NCBI RefSeq assembly: GCF_028657945.1
Contig: NZ_CP059693.1
Coordinates: 1,860,001-1,924,000 of the forward strand
Source of the DNA: Thalassomonas haliotis
GTDB lineage: Bacteria; Pseudomonadota; Gammaproteobacteria; Enterobacterales; Alteromonadaceae
Length of the DNA stretch: 64,000 bases
Direction: 5' to 3'
Notes under the pieces: model-generated
Seen by the model: only the letters and a program-made list of their open reading frames with translations
Databases searched by the model: none
What the model was told of the DNA's origin: nothing
Position numbers and translations under genes: made by a program
Part shown: positions 9,735 to 18,541 of the stretch, in pieces
How positions within the stretch are numbered: the first letter of the stretch is position 1
Layout of the letters: each line of letters begins with the position of its first letter

Positions 9735-10764
9735 AATCCAGGCTAAAATTTTTCATGGTCTGGCCGTGATATAAGGTGACACAAATATCAGCCAGCAAGA
9801 TAAAGGCATTAAAGTCACTGCTGGTTTTGCTGAGTAAGTCCAGCTGGGCTATCCGGCCACAGGCCAGTTTAAGGTTGGCCGGGGAAATGTTTTTCAGCGC
9901 TTGCTGGTATAAAGGTTTACGCTTATCCCAGATACGGTATTGCTTAAACAGGGCATTAATATTTTCACCCTGTTGCAGTGCTTCGGTCATTGCCAGTAGC
10001 TGGTTGATTTCCTTGTGGAAGAACCAGATGATTTGACCGGCGGCAACTCCTTGCTGCTGTTGTTGATCTAACATGCTGATGCATTTATGACACTGGCCCA
10101 GCAGCATGGCATCTATGATCTGAAAGGGATTAAACTTGGCTTGTTTGACCAGTAATTGCTCGGCAGCTTCCAGGGTAATGGTTTGCCGGCCAAATAAAAT
10201 TACCAGTTTTTCCAGCTCTTGAGACAGTGCCGGCAGGTTGCCTTCAAATAGCTCAATCAGCAGCTGGGTGACTTCGCGGGAGAGCTTGAGGTTTAAATAC
10301 CGGGCCTGCTGCTGTATCCACATCGGCAAACCTTTGGCATCGAGATCATACAAAGGCAGGTAAATGCCCTGTTGCTCCAGGGATTTAAACCATTTTTTAT
10401 TGCTGGTGGCAGCTTCGAGTTTAGGCCCGTGAAAGAGCAAGAGCACGTCATTGTGCAGATGCTCAAGCAGGGCGAGAATGGCTTTAGAGCCAAGATCGCC
10501 AATTTTGGCCGTGGTTAACTCTATTTCGAAAATACGCAGGCTGGAAAACAGGCTGAGCGCCTGGTATTCCTGCAACAGCAGCTGCCAGTCGAATTTATCA
10601 TCAATGCTAAAACGTACCGTCTCGGCATAACCTTGCTGTTCGGCAGCCGCCTTTACCCGGGTCAAACTGTCATTTTTTTGCCAGGGTTCGTCGCCAAAGA
10701 CTAGCCAAACCGGTTTTAACGCCTGGTTGAGGTATCCCTGGAGTTTGTTGTGATAAATTCGCAT
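9721..10764 (-). CDS. holA: DNA polymerase III delta subunit
   Basis: HolA is the wrench subunit of the clamp loader; it opens the beta clamp so it can be placed on DNA. The protein (347 residues) starts with the typical MRIYHNKLQGYLN and has family landmarks such as VWLVFGDEPWQKND near residue 20 and the three-helix collar region at the C-terminus. The sequence is Leu- and Gln-rich, as often in this weakly conserved family. It lies 48 bases after lptE and overlaps nadD. Confidence 0.93.
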   Translation of the reverse strand: MRIYHNKLQGYLNQALKPVWLVFGDEPWQKNDSLTRVKAAAEQQGYAETVRFSIDDKFDWQLLLQEYQALSLFSSLRIFEIELTTAKIGDLGSKAILALLEHLHNDVLLLFHGPKLEAATSNKKWFKSLEQQGIYLPLYDLDAKGLPMWIQQQARYLNLKLSREVTQLLIELFEGNLPALSQELEKLVILFGRQTITLEAAEQLLVKQAKFNPFQIIDAMLLGQCHKCISMLDQQQQQGVAAGQIIWFFHKEINQLLAMTEALQQGENINALFKQYRIWDKRKPLYQQALKNISPANLKLACGRIAQLDLLSKTSSDFNAFILLADICVTLYHGQTMKNFSLDYENL

Positions 10765-10812
10765 GTTTTTTGATTACTTACTTTAGCCGGAATTGGCTTG
10801 AATTCACCCGCG

Positions 10813-11328
10813 TTAGCGGGTGATGGCAGCCATATCACGTAAAATGCGGTCTGCCGCCGAGCGGCGCATTTCTTTTAACATCAGGGACAATTCCCGGCTT
10901 TTCGCCAGGGCCAAATCGGGATCGTCCTGATAGTCGCGATACAAATCAAAGCTATAGTCACGGGGTGCCTGTCCGGCAAAAACCAGCTGGTATTTTACCG
11001 TGTAGATCAGTTCATATTCCGCCACCTGGCCGTTGGCAAAAACCGACAGAGTACGACGGTTTAATTCATCTTTGAGGATGCGCAATACCGGTTTATCCTG
11101 CTGCGGGCTTTCCAGCACCTCCACCTGGTTGATTATCAGGTGCTGTTTAACCGTGCGGGTAAGCTCGCCATGGATATCTTGTGAGCTGATATACAAGGTT
11201 TTTAATTCAGGGGCCAACAGGTAGTCGCCCCTGAGTTTAAAACCACAGCCTGAGAGCAGGGAAGTGATCAGCACTAAGCCGATCACTGCACTTTTGCTAA
11301 GCAAATGCTTTTTTAATAAATTAATCAT
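10813..11328 (-). CDS. lptE: LPS-assembly lipoprotein LptE
   Basis: LptE plugs the LptD barrel and helps insert lipopolysaccharide into the outer leaflet. The 171 residues begin with a lipoprotein signal peptide (lipobox LLSGC, Cys28) followed by the family signature GFKLRG. The remainder fits the two-helix, four-strand LptE fold in length and in its late motif ELSLMLKEMRRSAADRILR. Its ATG overlaps the leuS stop codon by one base (TAATG), so translation is coupled to leuS. Confidence 0.95.
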   Translation of the reverse strand: MINLLKKHLLSKSAVIGLVLITSLLSGCGFKLRGDYLLAPELKTLYISSQDIHGELTRTVKQHLIINQVEVLESPQQDKPVLRILKDELNRRTLSVFANGQVAEYELIYTVKYQLVFAGQAPRDYSFDLYRDYQDDPDLALAKSRELSLMLKEMRRSAADRILRDMAAITR

Positions 11329-13907
11329 TAATTCGCGACTATGTTAAGCAGTTTACCCGGTACGTAAATCACTTTACGTATGGTTTTATCGACAATGAAT
11401 TTGCTGACATTGTCATCACCGCAGGCCATTTTTTCCACTTCGTCCTGGGCTAATGCCGCAGAGACGGTGATTTTTGCCCTTAGCTTACCGTTTACCTGGA
11501 CGATGATCAGTTTTTCATCTTCCACCAGGGCAGCTTCGTCAACTGCCGGCCACAGGGTATCTTCAACGGCATTGCCGTCGCCGATAATGCTCCATAAGTG
11601 ATGGCTCATGTGCGGCACAATCGGCGTTAACATCAAGACCACGGCGCGGATGGCTTCACCCATCACGGCACGGTCTTCATCGCTTTCCATGCTCGCCCTG
11701 GTTAAGTGGTTCATCAGCTCCATAATGGCGGCGATGGCGGTATTAAAGGTGTTGCGGCGACCGATATCGTCACTGACCTTACCGATAGTCTTATGCAACT
11801 CGCGGCGTAAGGTTTTCTGCGTACTGTTTAGGGTTAAACCGTCAAGTGAAGGTGCTGGGCCTTTTTCATTGAAATCAAAGGCCAGTTTCCAGACACGTTT
11901 TAAGAAGCGATGCGCCCCTTCTACACCCGAGTCGGACCATTCCAGGGTTTGCTCCGGCGGTGAAGTAAACATGATAAATAAACGCACGGTATCGGCGCCG
12001 TATAAATCGATAACTTCGTGCGGGTCGATACCATTGTTTTTCGATTTCGACATCTTGCTCATGCCGGCTGAAGTCACAGGCAAGCCGTCAACTTTGCTGA
12101 CCGCAGAAGTGACCTGGCCTTTTTCGTTACGCTCAACACTCACGTCAGACGGTGAAATCCAGTCCTGGGCGCCGTTGTCGGCTTCACGGTAGTAAGTATC
12201 GGCTAATACCATGCCCTGACATAGCAGGCTCTTGAACGGCTCGTCTGATTGAACCAGACCAACATCGCGCAATAATTTATGGAAGAAGCGGGCATACAAT
12301 AAATGCAGGATCGCATGCTCGATACCGCCGATATATTGATCGACCGGTAACCAGTAATTGGCTTTTTCCGGGTCCAACATGCCGGTTTCGTGATCGGGCG
12401 AACAGAAACGGGCGTAGTACCAGGAAGACTCCATAAAGGTATCGAAAGTATCGGTTTCACGCAGGGCGTCCTGGCCGTTATAAGTGGTTTTCGCCCAGGC
12501 GGGATCGTCTTTGATCGGCGAAGTCACGCCGTTCATAATGACATCTTCAGGTAATGCTACCGGCAGTTGATCTTCCGGTACCGGTACCGATTCACCGTTT
12601 TCCAGGTTGATCATCGGGATAGGCGTACCCCAGTAACGCTGGCGGGAAACCCCCCAGTCTCTTAAGCGGTAGTTAACCGTAACCTTGCCTTTGCCTTCGC
12701 TGACTAATTTGTCTGAGATGGCTTTAAAGGCGGCGTCAAAGTCCAGGCCGTCAAACTCACCTGAATTGATTAAAGCGCCTTTTTCTGTGATGGCGGCTTT
12801 CTCAATTGACTCCTCGTCGTTGCCGGTGATCACTTGTTTGATCGGCAAGCCGTAAGCGCTGGCAAACTCCCAGTCGCGCTGGTCGTGGCCCGGTACTGAC
12901 ATTACCGCACCTGAGCCGTAATCCATCAATACGAAGTTGGCGGCCCATACCGAAACCTGCTCGCCTGTAATTGGGTGTATGGCCTTTAAGCCGGTATCGA
13001 CGCCTTTTTTCTCCATGGTCGCCATATCGGCTTCCGTGGTTTTGCTGTTTTTGCACTCGTCGATAAAGGCGGCTAATTCCGGGTTATTTTTAGCGGCGGC
13101 TAACGCTAACGGATGCTGGGCAGCAAGCGCCACATAAGTGACCCCCATCAGGGTATCGGGACGCGTGGTGTAGATATCAAAGCTTTCGCCGCTGTCGGCA
13201 ACCTTGAAGGTCATTTCTACCCCTTCGGAGCGGCCAATCCAGTTGCGCTGCATGGTTTTAACCTGCTCGGGCCAGTCGGTTAACTGGTCAAGGTCGGTTA
13301 ATAACTCTTCGGCGTAGTCGGTGATCTTGATAAACCACTGAGGAATTTCTTTGCGCTCAACGATAGCGCCGGAGCGCCAGCCGCGGCCGTCGATGACCTG
13401 TTCGTTGGCCAATACCGTCTGGTCAACCGGATCCCAGTTCACCGTGGCATTTTTCTTGTATACCAGGCCTTTTTCATAAAGCTTAGTGAAAAACCACTGT
13501 TCCCAGCGGTAGTAATCTTTTTGACAGGTGGCCAGCTCACGGTTCCAGTCAAAACCAAAACCCAAGGATTTCAGCTGGTTGCGCATATAATCTATGTTTT
13601 GGTAAGTCCACTTGGCCGGGGCTGAATTATTTTTGATGGCGGCATTTTCTGCCGGCAGACCAAAAGCATCCCAACCCATAGGCTGCATCACGTTTTTACC
13701 CTGCATGCGCTGATAGCGGGCAATAACATCACCTAAGCTGTAGTTGCGCACATGGCCCATATGCAGACGTCCGCTGGGGTAAGGGAACATGGCAAGGCAG
13801 TAGAATTTCTCTTTGCCAGGCTTTTCAACGGCCTGGAAGGTTTTATTTTCAGTCCAGTACTGCTGTACCTGGGCTTCGATTGACTTAGGATTGTAAGTGG
13901 ATTCCAT
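11328..13907 (-). CDS. leuS: leucyl-tRNA synthetase
   Basis: This class I synthetase charges tRNA-Leu. The 859 residues show the HIGH-type motif HMGH (in [13 protein letters not shown], near residue 50), the CP1 editing domain (about 225-415, with the [13 protein letters not shown] strand), the bacterial leucine-specific region, the KMSKS motif (MSKSKNNGI near 620) and the C-terminal domain. It is the first gene of the leuS-lptE-holA-nadD run. I see no T-box or obvious leader peptide in the 300 bases upstream. Confidence 0.98.
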   Translation of the reverse strand: MESTYNPKSIEAQVQQYWTENKTFQAVEKPGKEKFYCLAMFPYPSGRLHMGHVRNYSLGDVIARYQRMQGKNVMQPMGWDAFGLPAENAAIKNNSAPAKWTYQNIDYMRNQLKSLGFGFDWNRELATCQKDYYRWEQWFFTKLYEKGLVYKKNATVNWDPVDQTVLANEQVIDGRGWRSGAIVERKEIPQWFIKITDYAEELLTDLDQLTDWPEQVKTMQRNWIGRSEGVEMTFKVADSGESFDIYTTRPDTLMGVTYVALAAQHPLALAAAKNNPELAAFIDECKNSKTTEADMATMEKKGVDTGLKAIHPITGEQVSVWAANFVLMDYGSGAVMSVPGHDQRDWEFASAYGLPIKQVITGNDEESIEKAAITEKGALINSGEFDGLDFDAAFKAISDKLVSEGKGKVTVNYRLRDWGVSRQRYWGTPIPMINLENGESVPVPEDQLPVALPEDVIMNGVTSPIKDDPAWAKTTYNGQDALRETDTFDTFMESSWYYARFCSPDHETGMLDPEKANYWLPVDQYIGGIEHAILHLLYARFFHKLLRDVGLVQSDEPFKSLLCQGMVLADTYYREADNGAQDWISPSDVSVERNEKGQVTSAVSKVDGLPVTSAGMSKMSKSKNNGIDPHEVIDLYGADTVRLFIMFTSPPEQTLEWSDSGVEGAHRFLKRVWKLAFDFNEKGPAPSLDGLTLNSTQKTLRRELHKTIGKVSDDIGRRNTFNTAIAAIMELMNHLTRASMESDEDRAVMGEAIRAVVLMLTPIVPHMSHHLWSIIGDGNAVEDTLWPAVDEAALVEDEKLIIVQVNGKLRAKITVSAALAQDEVEKMACGDDNVSKFIVDKTIRKVIYVPGKLLNIVAN

Positions 13908-14208
13908 TAAGATGTTCTCAAACGCTTAAATTTGGGGGCTGGTAAAGCGCAAGCATATCCCCCTTTGGGGATCACTTGCCCGGCAGCGACCTGTAAAAAA
14001 TATCGGCATAGAATACCTTATCCATGGGGTTAACAACAAGTTTAATCTAGGCCGGGTTCATCTTTTGTGCTTGAGTTTTGTCAATATAAATGCCTTTTGC
14101 CTAAGTGGTTTAATTAAGCTGCCTGGGCGGTGGCTTGCTTGACTATAATCAAGGTAACAAACAAGAAACTGATCTAGTGTAAACCTCAGGATCAAAAGGA
14201 GCACAGTG
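13908..14208. promoter_or_regulatory. divergent intergenic region leuS / ybeL-like gene
   Basis: This 300-base gap separates leuS (minus) from the zinc-ribbon gene (plus). A TATAAT at 14144-14149 is a plausible -10 element for the plus-strand gene, but no good -35 box lies 16-18 bases upstream. AGGAG at 14197-14201 is a clear ribosome binding site for the ATG at 14209. I find no conserved RNA element or small reading frame here. Confidence 0.4.
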
Positions 14209-14694
14209 ATGGCTGAAAATAAAAGCGGTTTTGAGCGGGTTTATGAAAACTTGTCTGCCTGGTTTACGGATATTAAAGCGCATGAAATCACTAAGGTGGT
14301 GGAAGTGGTGGAAACGGCAAAAGGCTTGCTGGCGGCGGCAGAGAGCCTGCCGGAGGAAAGAGTGCGGCAATTTCTCGATAACTTCAGGTATGATTTGCGC
14401 GAGTTTTACCGGCAAAACCAGTCACAGGCACAACATTCCGTTTATCTGGGCCTGCTTAACGAAGAATTTTGGGACACCCTGGCCAAGATGACCGACAGAT
14501 CTCAGGTCGAGTGGACCGAGCTTTGCGATGACCTGGAGCACCAGGGGGTTTACCACAGCGGAGATTTTATCGGTTTTGGCGTACTCGAATGCCAACATTG
14601 CCATGAAAAACTGACGGTATCCCATTTCAGTGAAGTCGCCGACTGTATGGTTTGTGGCGGCAAAAGTTTTGTCCGCCATGGTTTGACCCCCTGA
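14209..14694 (+). CDS. YbeL/DUF1451 zinc-ribbon protein
   Basis: The roughly 160-residue protein has an N-terminal helical region (about residues 1-105, with predicted coiled-coil character around VVEVVETAKGLL) and a C-terminal zinc ribbon with two Cys-x2-Cys pairs (CQHC and CMVC, about residues 125-150). This architecture and the position next to leuS match E. coli YbeL, a protein of unknown molecular function. The start is ATG 14209, seven bases after AGGAG, rather than the GTG directly before it. Confidence 0.85.
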   Translation: MAENKSGFERVYENLSAWFTDIKAHEITKVVEVVETAKGLLAAAESLPEERVRQFLDNFRYDLREFYRQNQSQAQHSVYLGLLNEEFWDTLAKMTDRSQVEWTELCDDLEHQGVYHSGDFIGFGVLECQHCHEKLTVSHFSEVADCMVCGGKSFVRHGLTP

Positions 14695-14735
14695 TTTAGG
14701 TCACAAGGCAGGGAAAATGCGGGTAAAGAAGCCGG

Positions 14736-14766
14736 GAAAAACGGCCACAGACATCAGCTATGGCCG
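14736..14766. terminator. possible hairpin between convergent genes
   Basis: CGGCCA and TGGCCG pair across a 13-base loop between the convergent ybeL-like gene and the CurA-like gene. There is no T-run, so its role as a terminator is uncertain. Confidence 0.35.
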
Positions 14767-14816
14767 CTGCTAACACTTAAGGGAACAGCTAAGAGAGCAC
14801 CCAAGGGCCGACAAGT

Positions 14817-15815
14817 TTAGAGTTTGACCAGCAATTTGCCCTTGTTTTCCCCGGTGATAAAGAGATTTAACCCCGAGATGGCAGACTCCAGGCCGTCGAG
14901 AACATGGCTGCGGTATTTAATTTTTCCTGCCATCACATAAGGGGTGAGTCTGGCCAGGAGTTCCGGCACCTGGTGAAAGTGATCCGGCATGGTAAAGCCC
15001 TGTATGGTTAAGCGCTTTTTAATGACCGGGATCCAGTTAGGGCCCGGACCGGGAACTTCTTTAGCATAATCGGCGATCATGCCGCAAACCACGATACGGC
15101 CATGGGCATTCATACGCTCGAATACCAGGTTCTGGATAGGACCGCCGGTATTTTCAAAATATATATCGATCCCCTGGGGGGTTAATGCCGCCAGCTGGCC
15201 GTCAATATTATCCGACTTATAGTTAATGGCGCCGTCAAAGCCAAGCTCATCAACTATCCAGGCGCATTTTTCATCTGTGCCGGCAACCCCTATAACCCTT
15301 AAACCTTCCGCTTTGGCCAGCTGGCCGACCAGGCAGCCGACAGAGCCTGCTGCGCCGCTGATAACGATAGTTTCTCCGGCTTTAGGTTTACCGACATTAA
15401 ATAATCCCTGGGTGGCGGTTAAGCCCGGCAGGGCGAATACCGATAATGCGGTTTGGGCATCAACCCCGGGCGGCACTTTGTTTAAGCCTTCGCCTGTGCT
15501 TAAAAGATATTCTGTCCAGCCGGTCATGCCCATGACCTGCTCGCCGACGGCAAAGTCGGGATTTTTACTGGCGACTACTTCGGCTACCCCTGATGAGCGC
15601 ATGGTGCTGCCTAAGGCTACCGGGGGAATGTAACTTTCGGTATCCGGGGTCATCCAGCCGAACATGGCGGGATCTAAGGACATATGGGTTTGTTTGAGCA
15701 GGATTTGCCCATCGCCCGGCTCGGGAATGTCTTTGCTGACCACTTGAAATAAATCTGCTGTGACTGGGCCACCGGCAAAGTGTTTGCTTAATTTGATTTC
15801 GCTATAGTTGGGCAT
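14817..15815 (-). CDS. NADP-dependent oxidoreductase, CurA/YncB-like (MDR superfamily)
   Basis: A medium-chain reductase of the branch that includes E. coli CurA (curcumin reductase) and leukotriene B4 dehydrogenase-like double-bond reductases. It shows an N-terminal GroES-like domain (about residues 1-120, with HMSLDPAMFGWM) and a Rossmann domain with the nucleotide motif SGAAGSVGCLVGQLAK near 155. No structural-zinc cysteine cluster is visible, in line with the zinc-free branch. At 332 residues it has the family length. The ATG is preceded by AGGAG. A LysR regulator diverges from it 200 bases away and probably controls it. The substrate cannot be read from the sequence. Confidence 0.85.
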   Translation of the reverse strand: MPNYSEIKLSKHFAGGPVTADLFQVVSKDIPEPGDGQILLKQTHMSLDPAMFGWMTPDTESYIPPVALGSTMRSSGVAEVVASKNPDFAVGEQVMGMTGWTEYLLSTGEGLNKVPPGVDAQTALSVFALPGLTATQGLFNVGKPKAGETIVISGAAGSVGCLVGQLAKAEGLRVIGVAGTDEKCAWIVDELGFDGAINYKSDNIDGQLAALTPQGIDIYFENTGGPIQNLVFERMNAHGRIVVCGMIADYAKEVPGPGPNWIPVIKKRLTIQGFTMPDHFHQVPELLARLTPYVMAGKIKYRSHVLDGLESAISGLNLFITGENKGKLLVKL

Positions 15816-16015
15816 TTGAGGCTCCTGGAAAATAAAAAGTTAATGGAAATAGAATATTACAATCTGTCTACTGCCTTATTTGGCTATTATTGACCAGTTT
15901 ATTGGTAAGATATATAACCAGAATAGCTAAGCTTGATTGCTAAAAAGACAATAATGTTTGATGATGTTGATAGCGAATGGCTTTTAACAAAAACCGGTAA
16001 GGACAGGGAAAGACT

Positions 16016-16924
16016 GTGGATCAGCTCAGGGCGTTAAGATACTTTTCAAAAGTGGTAGAAAGCGGCAGCTTTACTCAGGCGGCAAAGAGCTTTGCTGTGC
16101 CGGCTTCTTCTTTATCAAGAAGGGTGGCAGATCTGGAAACTAGCCTGGGGGCAAGTTTGCTTATTCGCTCGACCCGCCAGGTTAAGCTCACTGAAATAGG
16201 CCGGATTTACTTTAATAGCATTCAGGATATTTTACACCAGTTAGAACAAAGCGATGAAGCGGTGCGCAGTTACCAGGCAAAACCTATGGGACAGCTGCGT
16301 ATCAGCGCTATGGTAGGTTTTGGCGAACGTATCTTATTGCCTTTGCTGGATGAATTTAGCGCGCTTTATCCCGAGATCACTTTAGATGTAAACCTCAGCG
16401 ATGAGTTATCCAGCTTAGGCCATGATGAAGCGGATATTGCCATCCGTGGTGGTATTGCGCCCAATGAGCGGGTGGTGGCGATAAAGCTGATGGAGAATCA
16501 GTTTATCCCGGTGGCCTCTCCTGAGTATCTTAATAGCCGGGGACAGCCGGAAACGGCGGGTGATTTGCCCGATCATAAAGGCCTGTATTTTAATACCCCG
16601 AGGGGACCAACCCCCTGGCTGGCGCAGATTGACGGCCAGTGGCAGAATGTTTCCGCCCCGGCGGTTTTTTTATCGAATAAGGGCAGCTGGCTCCTGGAAA
16701 AAGCCCTGCAGGGACACGGCATATTAATGTTGCCGCGCTGGGGGGTGGCGCCGTATATCGCCTCTGGTCAGTTACTGGAACTGTCCATCAAACCGGCCCT
16801 GTCTATAACCACCAATCAAAACTTTGCCGTGTATTTGTTGTACCAGAAGCAGGAAATTATTGTGCCTAAGGTGAAAGTTGCGGTAGATTTCATCCGTGAC
16901 AGGGTGCGGGAACTATATGCCTGA
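16016..16924 (+). CDS. LysR-family transcriptional regulator
   Basis: A 302-residue regulator with an N-terminal winged helix-turn-helix (about residues 1-60; GSFTQAAKSFAVPASSLSRRVADLE) and a periplasmic-binding-fold effector domain (about 90-295). The start is GTG 16016 with AGGGAAAG upstream. Its sequence style is that of the subgroup often found next to oxidoreductase genes. It is divergent from the CurA-like gene across 200 bases, the classical LysR arrangement, so that gene is its most likely target; the inducer is unknown. Confidence 0.9.
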   Translation: MDQLRALRYFSKVVESGSFTQAAKSFAVPASSLSRRVADLETSLGASLLIRSTRQVKLTEIGRIYFNSIQDILHQLEQSDEAVRSYQAKPMGQLRISAMVGFGERILLPLLDEFSALYPEITLDVNLSDELSSLGHDEADIAIRGGIAPNERVVAIKLMENQFIPVASPEYLNSRGQPETAGDLPDHKGLYFNTPRGPTPWLAQIDGQWQNVSAPAVFLSNKGSWLLEKALQGHGILMLPRWGVAPYIASGQLLELSIKPALSITTNQNFAVYLLYQKQEIIVPKVKVAVDFIRDRVRELYA

Positions 16925-16954
16925 CAAGCAGGCAAAGAAGAGTAGGAGCTAAGT

Positions 16955-17407
16955 ATGTTAACGATCCGCCAGGGCAGTTTTGAAGAAGCCATCGCCATTA
17001 AGGCCAATATTCCGGAAATGCACGAGGTCGAGCCGGTAAGTCAGCTGCTTGAGCGTATCGGTTCAAGTCCTTATCTGCTGCTGATTGCCGAAGTTGACGG
17101 CGAGCTTGCCGGTTTCAAACTTGGTTATGAAACATCAAAGGCAGAGGTTTGTTTCTATAGTTGGCAGGGAGGTGTTTTACCCGCCTACCGCAGTCAGGGG
17201 ATAGCAAAAGAATTGTTGCTGGCCCAGGAAAGCCGGGTTGCCGAGCTGGGGTATAAAAAGATCACCGTGAAATCCATGAACCGCTTTGCCCATATGATGA
17301 AAATGTTACTCTCTAACGGCTATCAAATTAGCGGTTATCAGCAGAAAACCGGGCCGGAGGATGCCAAGATCTCCTTTTTTAAACGACTGGGCAACCGCCG
17401 GTTGTAA
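16955..17407 (+). CDS. GNAT-family N-acetyltransferase
   Basis: A 150-residue acetyltransferase of the GNAT fold. The acetyl-CoA pyrophosphate loop is recognisable as VLPAYRSQGIAKELL (R-S-Q-G-I-A, about residues 70-85), preceded by the beta-4 strand and followed by the typical KITVKSMN-rich beta-5. A good ribosome binding site (AGGAG) precedes the ATG. It starts 30 bases after the LysR gene and could share its message. The substrate is unknown. Confidence 0.85.
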   Translation: MLTIRQGSFEEAIAIKANIPEMHEVEPVSQLLERIGSSPYLLLIAEVDGELAGFKLGYETSKAEVCFYSWQGGVLPAYRSQGIAKELLLAQESRVAELGYKKITVKSMNRFAHMMKMLLSNGYQISGYQQKTGPEDAKISFFKRLGNRRL

Positions 17408-17733
17408 AATGGCTGTGTCCCGATGGTTTGCTGGCGGAAATTAGCGCCGGTAAGTATGTTGCTATCCACTGTTTTGCCGGTATCGGCCGTACCGGTATCA
17501 TTGCTGCCGCGATCTTGGTTTGATCGGGATTAAGTGTCAAACAGGCAATGCTGTTGTTAGCCCAGGCCAGGGGAGTTTCCTATGCCGGAAACCCAAGAGT
17601 GGATAAACTGGTTAACCACAACTTTTCGCAAGTAAGCTTGTATTTAGCGTTATTTCACGACAGTTGTCAGCTTACTGATTCAAAAGAATATTTGAATAAA
17701 TCAGCGCCGGGTGTTATAAAGGCGCTCAATTAA
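17408..17733 (+). pseudogene. remnant of a dual-specificity/tyrosine-type phosphatase gene
   Basis: Directly after the acetyltransferase stop codon, the frame through 17407-17733 reads as the C-terminal half of a cysteine phosphatase. AIHCFAGIGRTG is a perfect HC-x5-R-T catalytic loop (17461-17496), followed by a helix and ARGVSYAGNP. The frame is broken by an in-frame TGA at 17519-17521, directly after IIAAAILV. The N-terminal half is missing: upstream the frame runs into the acetyltransferase gene. Either an internal deletion fused the relic to the acetyltransferase gene or the 5' part decayed. A start within the remnant would give no catalytic domain, so I call it a pseudogene. Confidence 0.75.
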
Positions 17734-17789
17734 TAACCTGTAGTTTTAGTAGTTGCTTTCCCAAATGTTGAGGAAAGTGTAAAAAAGGT

Positions 17790-18488
17790 ATGTTTATGTC
17801 GACAAAACTTTTAAAGCTTGCCCTGGCCGGTTTGATTTTATTGACCAGCAGTTTCGCCCATGCTTCTTTGATCAGCCACAGCGGTTATACCCTGGACACC
17901 GAAACCAATATTGTCTCCGGTGAGACCCTTGAATGGTTGCAATGGGATGAAACCGCCGGGCTTACCGTGGAGCAAGTGTTAAATGATTATGACGGCTGGT
18001 CTTTGGCCAACAGCAGTCATATGGCGCAATTATTTTCTGATTTTTTCCCTGAATATACCTGGCTGGAGGATGAAAACCTTAATCAGGATCACTGGGGCAC
18101 TTTTGGTGTTGACGGCATTCACACTAACTTTGTCGAGCTGTTCGGGGCGACCTATACCGTGCCCGCTGACCGGCAAGCCCTTTATTTCGACGAATATGCG
18201 GTAACATCGGCTTATTTTGGCTATGACGACGATCAGGACGGAGCGATTAATGCCGCATATGTGCGTGACGGTTATGGTTTTGCCAGCTCCGGCAGTGAAA
18301 TACCGCCTGTTGCCGTATTATATTCTGACTGGGTGACCCCGGCAGATCAGGGGCAGAGCCGTTACGGCGTTGCCCTGGTGCGGACAGCAGGGGGCGCTGC
18401 CACTACCGTAGCCGTACCTGAGCCTAATATCCTGGCTATCTTTGCCTTAGGTTTGCTGGCTCTTGGCTGTCGCCGCTTGCTGAAATAA
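17790..18488 (+). CDS. PEP-CTERM sorting-domain protein
   Basis: An exported 232-residue protein with an N-terminal signal peptide (cleavage near SFAHA, residue 26). The C-terminal sorting signal has the full tripartite form: VPEP, a hydrophobic helix (ILAIFALGLLALG) and a basic end (CRRLLK). In PEP-CTERM systems an exosortase removes this tail while exporting the protein, often alongside exopolysaccharide; no exosortase is in this window. The middle part (about 30-205) is acidic and Trp/Tyr-rich and resembles no domain I can name. Two ATGs (17790, 17796) are possible. Confidence 0.85.
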   Translation: MFMSTKLLKLALAGLILLTSSFAHASLISHSGYTLDTETNIVSGETLEWLQWDETAGLTVEQVLNDYDGWSLANSSHMAQLFSDFFPEYTWLEDENLNQDHWGTFGVDGIHTNFVELFGATYTVPADRQALYFDEYAVTSAYFGYDDDQDGAINAAYVRDGYGFASSGSEIPPVAVLYSDWVTPADQGQSRYGVALVRTAGGAATTVAVPEPNILAIFALGLLALGCRRLLK

Positions 18489-18510
18489 AATTATCTGCGC
18501 TTAGTGTTAA

Positions 18511-18540
18511 GTTAAAAACGGCTGGTTAACCATCAGCCGT
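18511..18540 (-). terminator. Rho-independent terminator of the efflux/two-component operon
   Basis: Read on the minus strand, ACGGCTG and CAGCCGT (18518-18540) form a 7-base stem with a 9-base loop followed by TTTTTAAC. It begins two bases after the kinase stop codon at 18542 and closes the five-gene minus-strand operon. It also lies 23 bases past the plus-strand PEP-CTERM gene. Confidence 0.85.
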
Positions 18541-18541
18541 A

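Noticed and set aside
17548-17733. Short frame of 61 codons as an independent gene
   Set aside because: It is the C-terminal part of the broken phosphatase gene and has no ribosome binding site; it is included in the pseudogene.
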